From JAICKN01 sp036489565 (lineage in GTDB: Bacteria; Acidobacteriota; Terriglobia; Terriglobales; Acidobacteriaceae), in NCBI GenBank assembly GCA_036489565.1, contig DASXFN010000117.1, positions 1 through 64,000 on the forward strand: a stretch of DNA of 64,000 bases, given 5' to 3'. A program made the translations under genes and the position numbers. The notes beneath the pieces were generated by a model. It made no database searches. It was not told the origin of the DNA and saw only the letters and a program-made list of their open reading frames with translations. Each line of letters begins with the position of its first letter. Within the stretch, counting starts at the first letter, position 1. This document shows positions 8,918 to 16,453 of the stretch, one piece after another.

Positions 8918-9556
8918 CTACTGCACGGTCAATGTGGCCGTCGCTTGCAATGTGGTGGTGCTGTTATAGGTCGCGGTAACGATGACCACCTCGGCGCCCG
9001 CCGCCGTAACCGTGGCGGGGGATTGACCCTGCGTGATTTGCAGGCTTGTATCGCTCGTAGACCAGGTGACGCTTGCAGAAACATCCACTGGTTGAGTTTG
9101 CCCTTGAACGGTAGCCAGGGCAGTAAACTGAGCAGTTCCACCATTGGCATGGGCGGTCGTGGAAGTAGGATTAATTTTAATGGAGGTGACGTTTGCCAAA
9201 GCTACGTTCACTGTCGCCTGGCCGCTAACCGTTCCATCTTCCGCGGTAATCGTTGCAGTCCCAGCCGCCGCGCCGTTCACAACACCCGCCGCGCTAACGG
9301 GCGCAATCGTCGCATCAGAGCTGCTCCACACGACCCCTGAGGTAAGCGTCTTCGTGCTGCCATCATCAAAATTGCCGGTGGCGGTCATTTGTTGCGTGGT
9401 GCCCTGCTGCAGGTTCAAATTCGAGGGCCCAACAGTCACGCTTTGCAGAACCGGATTGACGAAAAAGCCCCGGCATCCCAGGGTCACAGCGAGAAAAGAA
9501 AAAGTAATCAACACTGCAAGTTTTCGCTGAATTCGCGACACATTCCGGACTGCCAT
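8918..9556 (-). CDS. Lipoprotein with two BIG2 Ig-like domains
   Basis: 212 residues. The N-terminus is a lipoprotein signal (KLAVLITFSFLAVTLGC, lipobox VTLGC near residue 28). Two bacterial Ig-like group 2 modules follow. The first (about 38-117) shows SVTVGPSNLNLQQGTTQQM, VVWSSSD and GTATITAEDG. The second (about 120-212) shows SIKINPTSTTAHANGGTAQF and SVTWSTSD. Such proteins sit on the membrane and usually act as adhesive or spacer modules. Two domains and no other part make this a minimal version. It is the same strand as pfkA but 190 bp upstream of it, and probably a separate unit. Confidence 0.85.
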   Translation of the reverse strand: MAVRNVSRIQRKLAVLITFSFLAVTLGCRGFFVNPVLQSVTVGPSNLNLQQGTTQQMTATGNFDDGSTKTLTSGVVWSSSDATIAPVSAAGVVNGAAAGTATITAEDGTVSGQATVNVALANVTSIKINPTSTTAHANGGTAQFTALATVQGQTQPVDVSASVTWSTSDTSLQITQGQSPATVTAAGAEVVIVTATYNSTTTLQATATLTVQ

Positions 9557-9742
9557 CGCACGATCTCCTCACGCAACTTAGAAGAAAATTGTACCAGAGC
9601 AAGGTCGCGCAGGGTTCATCCGCATGTACCTTCGTGCATGCACCTTCACTTCCTGCGCTTGTTTCATGAACGGAGGAATGCTTCCTGCTTGCGGTAATTT
9701 TTGGGAATACCAGTTGGCGCATATTGTCGTGCTGCGCGTAAT

Positions 9743-9768
9743 AAAGCCATGCGCTAGCGCATGGCTTT
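9743..9768. repeat. Perfect 26-bp palindrome
   Basis: The half site is AAAGCCATGCGCT, followed by its exact reverse complement AGCGCATGGCTTT. It lies downstream of the minus-strand DUF2203 gene and upstream of the BIG2 lipoprotein, so a terminator or a repeat-element arm are both possible. There is no long T-tract on either strand. Confidence 0.8.
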
Positions 9769-9770
9769 GT

Positions 9771-9834
9771 GGAGTCGAAGCATCACTACGATCTTCTGAC
9801 ACTTTCGTTAGGAGATAGGGGTGCTTCGACTCCA
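9771..9834. repeat. Inverted repeat framing the second repeat copy
   Basis: GGAGTCGAAGCATC (9771-9784) is matched by its near-perfect reverse complement GGTGCTTCGACTCC (about 9820-9833), one mismatch in 14. The right arm is the first part of the interspersed repeat, so the element can form an outer hairpin in addition to its own inner hairpin. Confidence 0.65.
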
Positions 9835-9878
9835 CATTGCTTCGCTTCGCGAAGTAATGCTGCGCTCAGCATGACATG
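9815..9878. repeat. Interspersed palindromic repeat, copy 2
   Basis: Same family as 2605-2669: TAGGGGTGCTTCGACT at the start and TGCGCTCAGCATGACA at the end. The central stem is ATTGCTTCGC / GCGAAGTAAT with loop TTC. Compared with copy 1, bases change on both sides of the stem so that pairing is kept. Confidence 0.8.
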
Positions 9879-9949
9879 GAAAGTGGTTCGAGGTTCGGTC
9901 CCTGACCGGACCACCTAGTTGTTCACAAAAAATTGGCGTGGAATTGCGT

Positions 9950-10384
9950 CTAATGGGATCTTTTCGCCTTCGCGATCCGGTCATCAATGGGCTTGCGTCC
10001 GGAAAAGCCTTCGCTGATCCCGTGCCAGTGGGTGATGGAGTCTTCTCCCAGCTTCCAGCACAGCAGAATCGTGCGTCCATCTACTTCGCAGGGGAAGTCC
10101 AACAGGCCGATATCGAGGTCTTTGACCTGAACGCCGGTAGCGTCAATTTCAGCCATGGCGTCTTTTACCCGTTGCAGGGTCTTTTCGCGCTCGGCCTTCT
10201 TGCGGGCCAACGGAACGATATTGAGGGAGGTGCCGCCATTGAGAAAAATGCGCTGTGTGACTTCCTGAAACTCCGCGTCCACTTCCTCAATGAGTTCCTT
10301 GCCGGTAATCGCTGTACGCAGGAGAGACTCCAGAACGGGGAGGAGCATCTTGGCTTCTTCGAGGGTAAAGGTGCGGTCAGACAT
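9950..10384 (-). CDS. DUF2203 family protein
   Basis: 144 residues matching the DUF2203 pattern: FTLEEAKMLLPVLESLL at the N-terminus, a predicted coiled helix (ARKKAEREKTLQRVKDAM), GVQVKDLDIGLLDFP, then GRTILLCWKLGED, ITHWHG and GFSGRKPID. Conserved Asp, Cys-Trp and His-Trp-His positions suggest a ligand- or metal-binding pocket, but no activity is known. It is cytoplasmic. The gene lies 122 bp downstream of nadA on the same strand, separated by an imperfect inverted repeat, so co-transcription is uncertain. Confidence 0.85.
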   Translation of the reverse strand: MSDRTFTLEEAKMLLPVLESLLRTAITGKELIEEVDAEFQEVTQRIFLNGGTSLNIVPLARKKAEREKTLQRVKDAMAEIDATGVQVKDLDIGLLDFPCEVDGRTILLCWKLGEDSITHWHGISEGFSGRKPIDDRIAKAKRSH

Positions 10385-10416
10385 AGGCTATGTTGGTATT
10401 TTACTGCATCACTGAC

Positions 10417-10500
10417 GTTAGTCGTTCGCCATTGGTCTTTGGCAAAAGCTCAACAGGCTGCTCTGGAGTTATGGCCAACGACCAAGAGCCAACGACCAAC
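10417..10500. repeat. Imperfect inverted repeat between nadA and DUF2203
   Basis: Two 27-base arms (10417-10443 and 10474-10500) pair at 22 of 27 positions. The right arm is built of the direct motif CCAACGACCAA. It lies just after the nadA stop codon, in the position of a terminator, but lacks a T-tract. Confidence 0.6.
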
Positions 10501-10506
10501 GAAGGT

Positions 10507-11643
10507 TCACCTAATCTCCAGCATCCGATCCAACGCCACTTTCGCCCAATACTTCACATCGTCCTTCACTTTGATCTGGTTGACGACATTGCCTTCCGCG
10601 AGATTTTCCAGCACCCAGCACAAATGCTGCGGAGAGATGCGGAACATGGTGGTGCACAGGCAGCCGGAGTCGTCGAGGGTAATCACTTTTTTCCCTTCCG
10701 CGGCAAACTCTTTGCCCATGCGGTTCACGAGGTGGATTTCCGTTCCCACGGCAAACATGCTGCCGGAAGGCGCTTCGCGAATCATCTTCAAAAGACCTTC
10801 GGTTGAGCCAATGCCGTCGGCCTTCTGGCAGACTTCCCAGCGGCATTCGGGATGCACAATTACCTGAATGCCGGGATATTTGGCGCGGACATTGTCTACG
10901 TGCTCCGGCAGAAAGCGCTGATGCACGGAGCAATGCCCCTTCCACAAAATGACTTTCGCGGCCCGCAATTGTTCGGGCGTCGTTCCGCCGTTCAGTTGAT
11001 AGGGGTCCCAAACGACCATCTCGTTCAACGGGATTCCCATTGCGTATCCGGTATTGCGGCCCAAATGCTGATCGGGGAGAAAAAGAATTTTCTTTCCGTA
11101 CGGCGCAGACGTTCCCGTCCGCGGCTGAAAACCCCATTTCATGGCCGCGCCCGCGTTCGACGAAGTACACACCACTCCGCCACGCTCGCCGCAGAATGCC
11201 TTGATGGCCGCGGTGGAATTGATATAAGTCACCGGCGTTACTCCATCGCCGTCATCGCTGGTGACGCCCGCCTTGACAAGATGCTCCCAGCAAATTTCCA
11301 CTTGTGTGATTTCCGCCATGTCAGCCATGGAGCAACCGGCGTTGAGGTCGGGGAGAATGGTGATTTGGCCGGGGCGGCTGAGGATGTCCGCGCTTTCAGC
11401 CATAAAATGCACGCCGCAGAAAACGATGTACTTTCCCGCCGTCTTCGCGGCCTCCTGGGAAAGTTTGTAGGAATCGCCGCGGAAATCGGCGAAGCGAATG
11501 ACTTCATCCCGCTGATAGTGGTGCCCCAGCACCACGACATCGCGGCCCAAGGCTTGCCGGGCTTCGCGAATACGTTCGTCCATCGTGTGATCGGGAAGGA
11601 CGAGATAATTCTCCAAACTGCAAACGGCTGAAACGGTTGCCAT
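10507..11643 (-). CDS. nadA: Quinolinate synthase A
   Basis: NadA condenses iminoaspartate with dihydroxyacetone phosphate to quinolinate in de novo NAD synthesis. It carries a 4Fe-4S cluster. The 378-residue length fits the E. coli-like subgroup. GHHYQRDEVIRFAD lies at 40-53. The cluster cysteines are Cys104 in GCSMADMA, Cys238 in GHCSVHQ, and a Cys of DDSGCLC near 328-330. HPECRWEV and GSTEGLL also belong to the substrate site. An additional N-terminal segment of about 20 residues precedes the core. nadB and nadC are not in the window. Confidence 0.96.
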   Translation of the reverse strand: MATVSAVCSLENYLVLPDHTMDERIREARQALGRDVVVLGHHYQRDEVIRFADFRGDSYKLSQEAAKTAGKYIVFCGVHFMAESADILSRPGQITILPDLNAGCSMADMAEITQVEICWEHLVKAGVTSDDGDGVTPVTYINSTAAIKAFCGERGGVVCTSSNAGAAMKWGFQPRTGTSAPYGKKILFLPDQHLGRNTGYAMGIPLNEMVVWDPYQLNGGTTPEQLRAAKVILWKGHCSVHQRFLPEHVDNVRAKYPGIQVIVHPECRWEVCQKADGIGSTEGLLKMIREAPSGSMFAVGTEIHLVNRMGKEFAAEGKKVITLDDSGCLCTTMFRISPQHLCWVLENLAEGNVVNQIKVKDDVKYWAKVALDRMLEIR

Positions 11644-12320
11644 ATTGTCCTGCTTTCAGCTCCGGACTGCATTGCTCTCGCTCAATTTCGGCGAAGCGCT
11701 TATGCTCAAACCGGAACGGGGATGTTGAAAGCTACTCAGCGACTTCAGCCGGCTCACTGCGCTTCATCTTCGTGGCGTTTGAATCAGCGTCACGTTGAAT
11801 CAGCGCCCAGCCTGCGGGGATGTTGAAGCCACTTATTGCCTTACTGCTTAGTTGGATGCCCAGCGCCTCTAAAAGTATCGTAATTTAAGTTAAGCCAGTC
11901 AATTTGGATTGTGTACTCCAAAGTAACAGGTGGCATCGGATCCATAGGTATTTTGCACTGTTTGCGCGAGAACATGCAACTCTGGACGGTGCGATATGGG
12001 TCGACGTCGTTCTGCCTCCATTTCTCCGAACGTTGGTGAATCGTTTGCGGGGGTGGAAGAGCGGCCATTTATGGCCGCGTTCGCAAGAGCAAAAATTGGG
12101 GCCCTTTAGGGCCAGGGGCTAAAGCCCCATATTTAGATGATTCTTTCGCGGCTCTGAAGAGCCGCTCTTACACCCCGAAGTTGACCTCGTGCACGGATTG
12201 GCGGCTGAAGATCCGGTCTGGGCGGCTTTCGCGCGATTCCATATACCAGCCGCAAAATTACAAATATCCAGCAAAACCATGGCGATTTCAGTTCATAATT
12301 GCGGTGTGCACGCAAAATTA
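11644..12320. other. Long intergenic region with repeats, no convincing gene
   Basis: 677 bases between nadA (minus) and a secreted protein (plus). The left half has the direct repeat GGGGATGTTGAA near 11716 and 11818. A minus-strand frame of 75 codons (11841-12068) and a frame ending at about 11733 in AEVAE-stop can be read, but neither resembles a known protein. The right half holds four short hairpins at 12061-12165. Confidence 0.5.
12061..12165. repeat. Cluster of four short hairpins
   Basis: Four palindromes with 6-8 bp stems and 2-base loops follow each other. They are GCGGCCAT-TT-ATGGCCGC (12061-12078), GGCCCT-TT-AGGGCC (12099-12112), GGGGCT-AA-AGCCCC (12115-12128) and GCGGCTCT-GA-AGAGCCGC (12148-12165). 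They resemble the short repeats scattered in acidobacterial intergenic DNA. Confidence 0.75.
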
Positions 12321-13283
12321 ATGCGAATCCGCGAAGTTCGCATCGCCCTCGCCGGTTTGGTATTTCTACTGCTGCCCCTCGCTCATTCTTCCGGCCAGGA
12401 AATAGCCAAGCGACTCATCCTGAAAGACGGTTCCTACCAATCAGCAACCAAATGGGAGGTTCAGGGAGACCGCGTGCGCTACTACAGCGCAGAAAGAGAT
12501 GGATGGGAAGAAGTGCCAAACTCCATGGTGGACTGGCCCGCGACCGACAAATATGAAAAAGAACGCCAGGCAGGAGCGGCCTCACCGGAAGCCATTGCGC
12601 TGAACAAAGAACTTGAAGCGGACCGTGCGGCGCGAGACGCCAATGCGCCGCAAGTAGCTCCCGGCCTTCGCTTGGAAGATACGAACACCGGTTATCTGCT
12701 GGATACTTTTCAGGGTCAGCAGCAGCTCGTGCAATTGAAGCAGGACGGCGGAACTGTCGAGCACAACATCAGGAAGACCATTTTTCATGGCAACGTCGCG
12801 GGCGGCCCCGGTGAAATTTTGCTGGCGGGCGCGCATGCCGGTGTGCAATCCCACGTGCCGCTTCCTTCTTTGTATGTAAATGCCGGGGCCACTCCGGACG
12901 CAAACCAATCTGGACCCTCCGCAACTCCACCAAAGGTGACCTTGCCCTGGGACCGGTTTCGTATTGTGAGTCTTGATTTGCGGCCGGACAAAAGAGTTGT
13001 GCCAAGCATCAAAAATTCATCCAATGGAGCCGCGACTCAGCAGCAGAGCGTAATAAAAACCACCGACGAGCAACTGACCGGTGGATGGGTAAAAATAACT
13101 CCCGTGGCGCCGCTTTCCAGGGGAGAATACGCGCTGGTCGAGTTGCTGGGAGATGAAGGAATCAATTTGTACGTTTGGGATTTCGCGATCAATGCGGACG
13201 CGCCCGCGAATCAAAACGCCGAGCAGTCCAGCCAGCCCGGCGCACCCGCTTCCACGGAAATACCAAAATTGCGGGGCCGGTAA
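12321..13283 (+). CDS. Secreted protein, acidobacterial family, unknown function
   Basis: About 320 residues from the ATG at 12321, chosen because a good signal peptide follows at once (RIALAGLVFLLLPLAHSSGQ). In-frame ATGs at 12279 and 12189 would place non-membrane sequence in front. The mature N-terminus reads RLILKDGSYQSATKWEVQGD, then RVRYYSAERDGWEEVPNS, LVDWPATDKYEKER-like sequence, which recurs in many acidobacterial secreted proteins. The rest includes a mid-segment GEILLAGAHAGVQ and the region near GEYALVELLGDEGINLYVWDF. No enzyme motif is visible. It is convergent with the decarboxylase gene, four bases away. Confidence 0.75.
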   Translation: MRIREVRIALAGLVFLLLPLAHSSGQEIAKRLILKDGSYQSATKWEVQGDRVRYYSAERDGWEEVPNSMVDWPATDKYEKERQAGAASPEAIALNKELEADRAARDANAPQVAPGLRLEDTNTGYLLDTFQGQQQLVQLKQDGGTVEHNIRKTIFHGNVAGGPGEILLAGAHAGVQSHVPLPSLYVNAGATPDANQSGPSATPPKVTLPWDRFRIVSLDLRPDKRVVPSIKNSSNGAATQQQSVIKTTDEQLTGGWVKITPVAPLSRGEYALVELLGDEGINLYVWDFAINADAPANQNAEQSSQPGAPASTEIPKLRGR

Positions 13284-13287
13284 CAAA

Positions 13288-14727
13288 TTACGATTGCAAA
13301 CTTTCCGCCTCTTCCTGGATTCGCTTCCATGCCTGGGCAACGTGCCTTGCTTCGGTGTTCGTCTGACCCACGCAGAAACGCAGCGTCAGCTTGCCATCAA
13401 GTTTTGTGTGGGTCAGGTAGAGATCGCCGCTGCGGTTAAGCCGATCCATGATTTGCTGATTGGCCTCGTCACCGCTTTTGTGGCGAAAGCATACAAGGTT
13501 CAGCGGAGCAGACGCGGCAAGTTCGAAACGATCATCTTCCTTCACCCAATCAACGAATCCTTGCGCGAGTTCGACGTGGCGGCGGACGTAGAATTGCAGC
13601 CCTTCGATTCCGTAATGGCGAATCACAAACCAAAGTTTGAGTGAGCGGAAACGGCGGCCAAGCTGAATGTGCCAGTCGCGATAGTCAATGACAGCGCCGG
13701 ATTCAGTGGCCTGGTTGCGCAGATATTCCGGCAGGACGCTGAGAGTTCGGAGCAGTCCGGCGCGATCGGCGACGTAAAAACAACTGCAATCGAAATTCGT
13801 AAACATCCATTTGTGGGGATTGAAACAATAGCTGTCGGCGAATTCGACTCCATCCTGGATCCAGCGAAATTCCGGACACAACGCGGCCGTGCCCGACATG
13901 GCAGCGTCCACGTGCAACCAGATTTTATTTTCGCGACAAATGCCGCCGATTTCTCGAATGGGATCCATTGCATTCGAAGAGGTAGTGCCGACCGTCGCGC
14001 ACGCGAAGCAAGGCGTCAAACCAGCCCGGCGATCAGCTTCGATTTGCCGCAGCAAAGCTTCGGGCCGCATGGCAAAATTTTCGTCCACTTCGATAAGTCT
14101 TAAATTTTCGCTGCCCATCCCTGAGATTTTTACTGCTTTTTCAATGGACGAATGGGCCTGCGCCGAGGTGTAGACCATCAGCTTTCCGGAGCATCCTTCG
14201 CGATTGGCGGCAAAATTTGTGGCGCGCTCCCGCGCCGCCAACAGTGCGCAAAGCACCGCACTGGAAGCGGTATCCTGAATAACGCCACCCCCGTCCGTAG
14301 AAGACAGGAATTTTTGCGGCAGGCCGAGCATTTCCACCAGCCAATCGAGAACGTGCGTTTCCAATTCCGTGCACGCCGGACTGGTGGACCAAAGCATTCC
14401 CTGCACGCCCAATCCTGAAGACAATAAATCCCCGAGGATCGCCGGGCCGGAGGCATTCGCAGGGAAATAGGCAAAGAAATTTGGCGACTGCCAGTGCGTG
14501 ATTCCGGGAAGAATTAGCTTCTCCAAATCGGCAAGGATGGAATCAAACGGTTCGCCAACTTCCGGCGGGCGCGGCGGAAGCGAGGCACGAACTTCTCCCG
14601 GCTTAACCTGCGACAGCACGGGAAACGACTCGATGCGTTCGTAGTAATCCGCGATCCAGTCCACAACAGCGCGTCCGTGACGGCGAAACTCGTCGGGCGT
14701 CATGTGAAAAGTCTTTGGTTCGGGCAC
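13288..14727 (-). CDS. Group II PLP-dependent amino acid decarboxylase (AADC-like)
   Basis: 479 residues of the aromatic-L-amino-acid decarboxylase type (fold type I, PLP). HWQSPNFFAYFPAN lies near 78-91. STDGGGVIQDTASSA at 143-157 binds the cofactor phosphate. HVDAAMSG has Asp274 to hold the PLP pyridine nitrogen. NPHKWM has Lys306 for the Schiff base. The pattern CPEFRWIQDGVEFADSYCFN is closest to tyrosine/tryptophan/DOPA decarboxylases rather than glutamate decarboxylases, so an aromatic amino acid substrate giving an amine is likely; the exact one cannot be told. It is cytoplasmic and has no operon partner. Confidence 0.88.
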   Translation of the reverse strand: MPEPKTFHMTPDEFRRHGRAVVDWIADYYERIESFPVLSQVKPGEVRASLPPRPPEVGEPFDSILADLEKLILPGITHWQSPNFFAYFPANASGPAILGDLLSSGLGVQGMLWSTSPACTELETHVLDWLVEMLGLPQKFLSSTDGGGVIQDTASSAVLCALLAARERATNFAANREGCSGKLMVYTSAQAHSSIEKAVKISGMGSENLRLIEVDENFAMRPEALLRQIEADRRAGLTPCFACATVGTTSSNAMDPIREIGGICRENKIWLHVDAAMSGTAALCPEFRWIQDGVEFADSYCFNPHKWMFTNFDCSCFYVADRAGLLRTLSVLPEYLRNQATESGAVIDYRDWHIQLGRRFRSLKLWFVIRHYGIEGLQFYVRRHVELAQGFVDWVKEDDRFELAASAPLNLVCFRHKSGDEANQQIMDRLNRSGDLYLTHTKLDGKLTLRFCVGQTNTEARHVAQAWKRIQEEAESLQS

Positions 14728-14834
14728 GTGAGTTCTCCAAAGTTGCCCTCACATTAGAACAAATTTCCGCGTGCCGCGGGGTAATGGAACGAAGCTTTGC
14801 TGGATTGTTCGTTGGGAATTAAACAAAACGAAAA

Positions 14835-16244
14835 CTATCTTGCGACTCGTGAGGGCGAGACTTCCGTACCTTTTCGACTAAAAGCAAATTTCAGGAGCCA
14901 TTCGCTCGCAATGTTCTGCCCATCCATTTGCGCCGGGGCAAATTTCCATTGCTGCGCGGCGTCGTGCGCAAGGCGGGCAAAATACTTGCTGGGCCCGGAA
15001 GAAACGAATGTCACATCCGTCACGTTCCCCGAACGATCCACAGTGACTTTCACCGCAATGCGAATCTTGCCATGGACCGTGTTGCGTGCACCCTTGGACG
15101 GTTCGGGCATGATTTGGCGAATAATTCCCGCAGGAACGCTGGCAGTATCCGACCGGCGTGAGACGCGTTCAGTCTTCGGCCTCGGTGAAGGGATTACGGG
15201 AGCGGATGCGGGTTGACGTGCCGGTTCCGGTTGGGGCGTCGGCTGCGACTGCGTTTGGGGCTCCTGTGCCTGCGAAGAAGCTTGCGCAGGCGCATCGGAC
15301 GGCCCATTGTGAGAACCGCGCATCTCGATCCCAGCCACGATCGCAACAATCACGATCACTGCGGCAATCAAAATTAAAAAACCTCTTTTTGCAGACGGTT
15401 CGCGAGTAACGGGAATTGTGTCTGTCGAGGTTGCGGGCAGACCCGATTGCAGCCAACTGTCAATTCGCTCCACTGTCCACCGGCGCCGTGGATCGGAACG
15501 TAAACAATTGCGAACGATCTCCTGGAATGGTTCCGGGATAGACGCAGGAACGGCAGGGTCTTCCTGCTTGGAATTATCAATCGCGGCGTAGGTTATGGGC
15601 GGCAATTGCTGCGTGAACGCCTCGCACAACAGCATGCCTACTGACCAGACATCTCCCGCCGGAGAAGTCATCATGGTCGCGGTCTCCGGCGGATCGTAGG
15701 AGTCCCGCTTCGTCCGGCCGCTAGGTTCATTGATTTTGACGATTCCATCGCTCGAGAGCTTGAGCTGGTCATTGACGGCCTGAACATTGGAAGGACGCAG
15801 GTGTCCATGCACAAAGCCCGCTTGATGCAAGTACGCGAGCACATCGAGAACTGGACGAAGCATCTCCTGAGCTTCACTGGGAGCAAGGGGCCGCTGTGGA
15901 AGAATCTGCGCCAGGCTTTCGTCCGCATACTCCGTGGCTAGAAAAAGAAGATTTGCTCCTTTCAAGTCACAGCGTCCGAATTCCAACACGCGCATTAAAT
16001 GAGGATGGGAAAGATTCGCTGCCAGCTTCCAGCGCAAAAGTTGAGCATCCGCATTCGCGGGGGTGGCGAGGACAAGCTTTACCGCAGCCTTCTGCGATCC
16101 TGGCTGAGCGCCCTCGCTAAGAAAAACGGCAGCGCGGTCTGAACCGCCGAGATATTGATCCAGACGGAACTTTCCCTGGATCACCTGCCCACGCCATTGT
16201 TCCCAATTTTCTGCCATCTTTTTTTCAGCCATCAACATTGCCAT
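14835..16244 (-). CDS. Pseudokinase-TonB C-terminal fusion membrane protein
   Basis: About 469 residues from the ATG at 16244. GGAAGG seven bases upstream supports this start over the in-frame ATG at 16283. Residues about 20-265 have a protein kinase fold. The VAVK-like lysine (AAVKLV, about residue 56), the GDVWSVG motif of helix F and a PPE motif are kept. However, the glycine loop is LGGSDRAAV and the catalytic HRD...N reads VHGHLRPSN (about 145-153), so the catalytic Asp is His; DFG reads SDG. One membrane helix (about 288-308) and a Pro/Gln linker follow. A TonB C-terminal domain ends the protein (about 385-462, KIRIAVKVTVDRSGNVTDV, AAQQWKFAPA). It is most likely a signalling or scaffold protein with a periplasmic TonB-like tail. 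Confidence 0.85.
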   Translation of the reverse strand: MAMLMAEKKMAENWEQWRGQVIQGKFRLDQYLGGSDRAAVFLSEGAQPGSQKAAVKLVLATPANADAQLLRWKLAANLSHPHLMRVLEFGRCDLKGANLLFLATEYADESLAQILPQRPLAPSEAQEMLRPVLDVLAYLHQAGFVHGHLRPSNVQAVNDQLKLSSDGIVKINEPSGRTKRDSYDPPETATMMTSPAGDVWSVGMLLCEAFTQQLPPITYAAIDNSKQEDPAVPASIPEPFQEIVRNCLRSDPRRRWTVERIDSWLQSGLPATSTDTIPVTREPSAKRGFLILIAAVIVIVAIVAGIEMRGSHNGPSDAPAQASSQAQEPQTQSQPTPQPEPARQPASAPVIPSPRPKTERVSRRSDTASVPAGIIRQIMPEPSKGARNTVHGKIRIAVKVTVDRSGNVTDVTFVSSGPSKYFARLAHDAAQQWKFAPAQMDGQNIASEWLLKFAFSRKGTEVSPSRVAR

Positions 16245-16453
16245 CAACGGCCCTTCCGCCGTTATTGTAGGACGCGAACGCACAAGCAGCGCAAATATTT
16301 AGTCCTGTGCGCCGAAAAAACTTCCAACACTAAAAAACGCGTGGTCTCTCTCTGGAATCCTCACCATACAACCTGATGTGATCTTTTGCCCATCGGACTA
16401 TCGCGTCACGGTATGCTGTAAATGTGCCGAAGTGTGTTCTGTGAACGCCTCTC

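Larger units (their letters stand above)
9557..9949. other. Intergenic region holding nested palindromes
   Basis: 393 bases without a convincing gene. It contains a 26-bp perfect palindrome, an outer inverted repeat pair, and the second copy of the interspersed repeat, each listed separately. Short frames here show no recognisable protein. Confidence 0.6.

Noticed and set aside
11841..12068. A 75-codon minus-strand gene
   Set aside because: It has no recognisable motif or ribosome site, and neighbouring frames are just as open.
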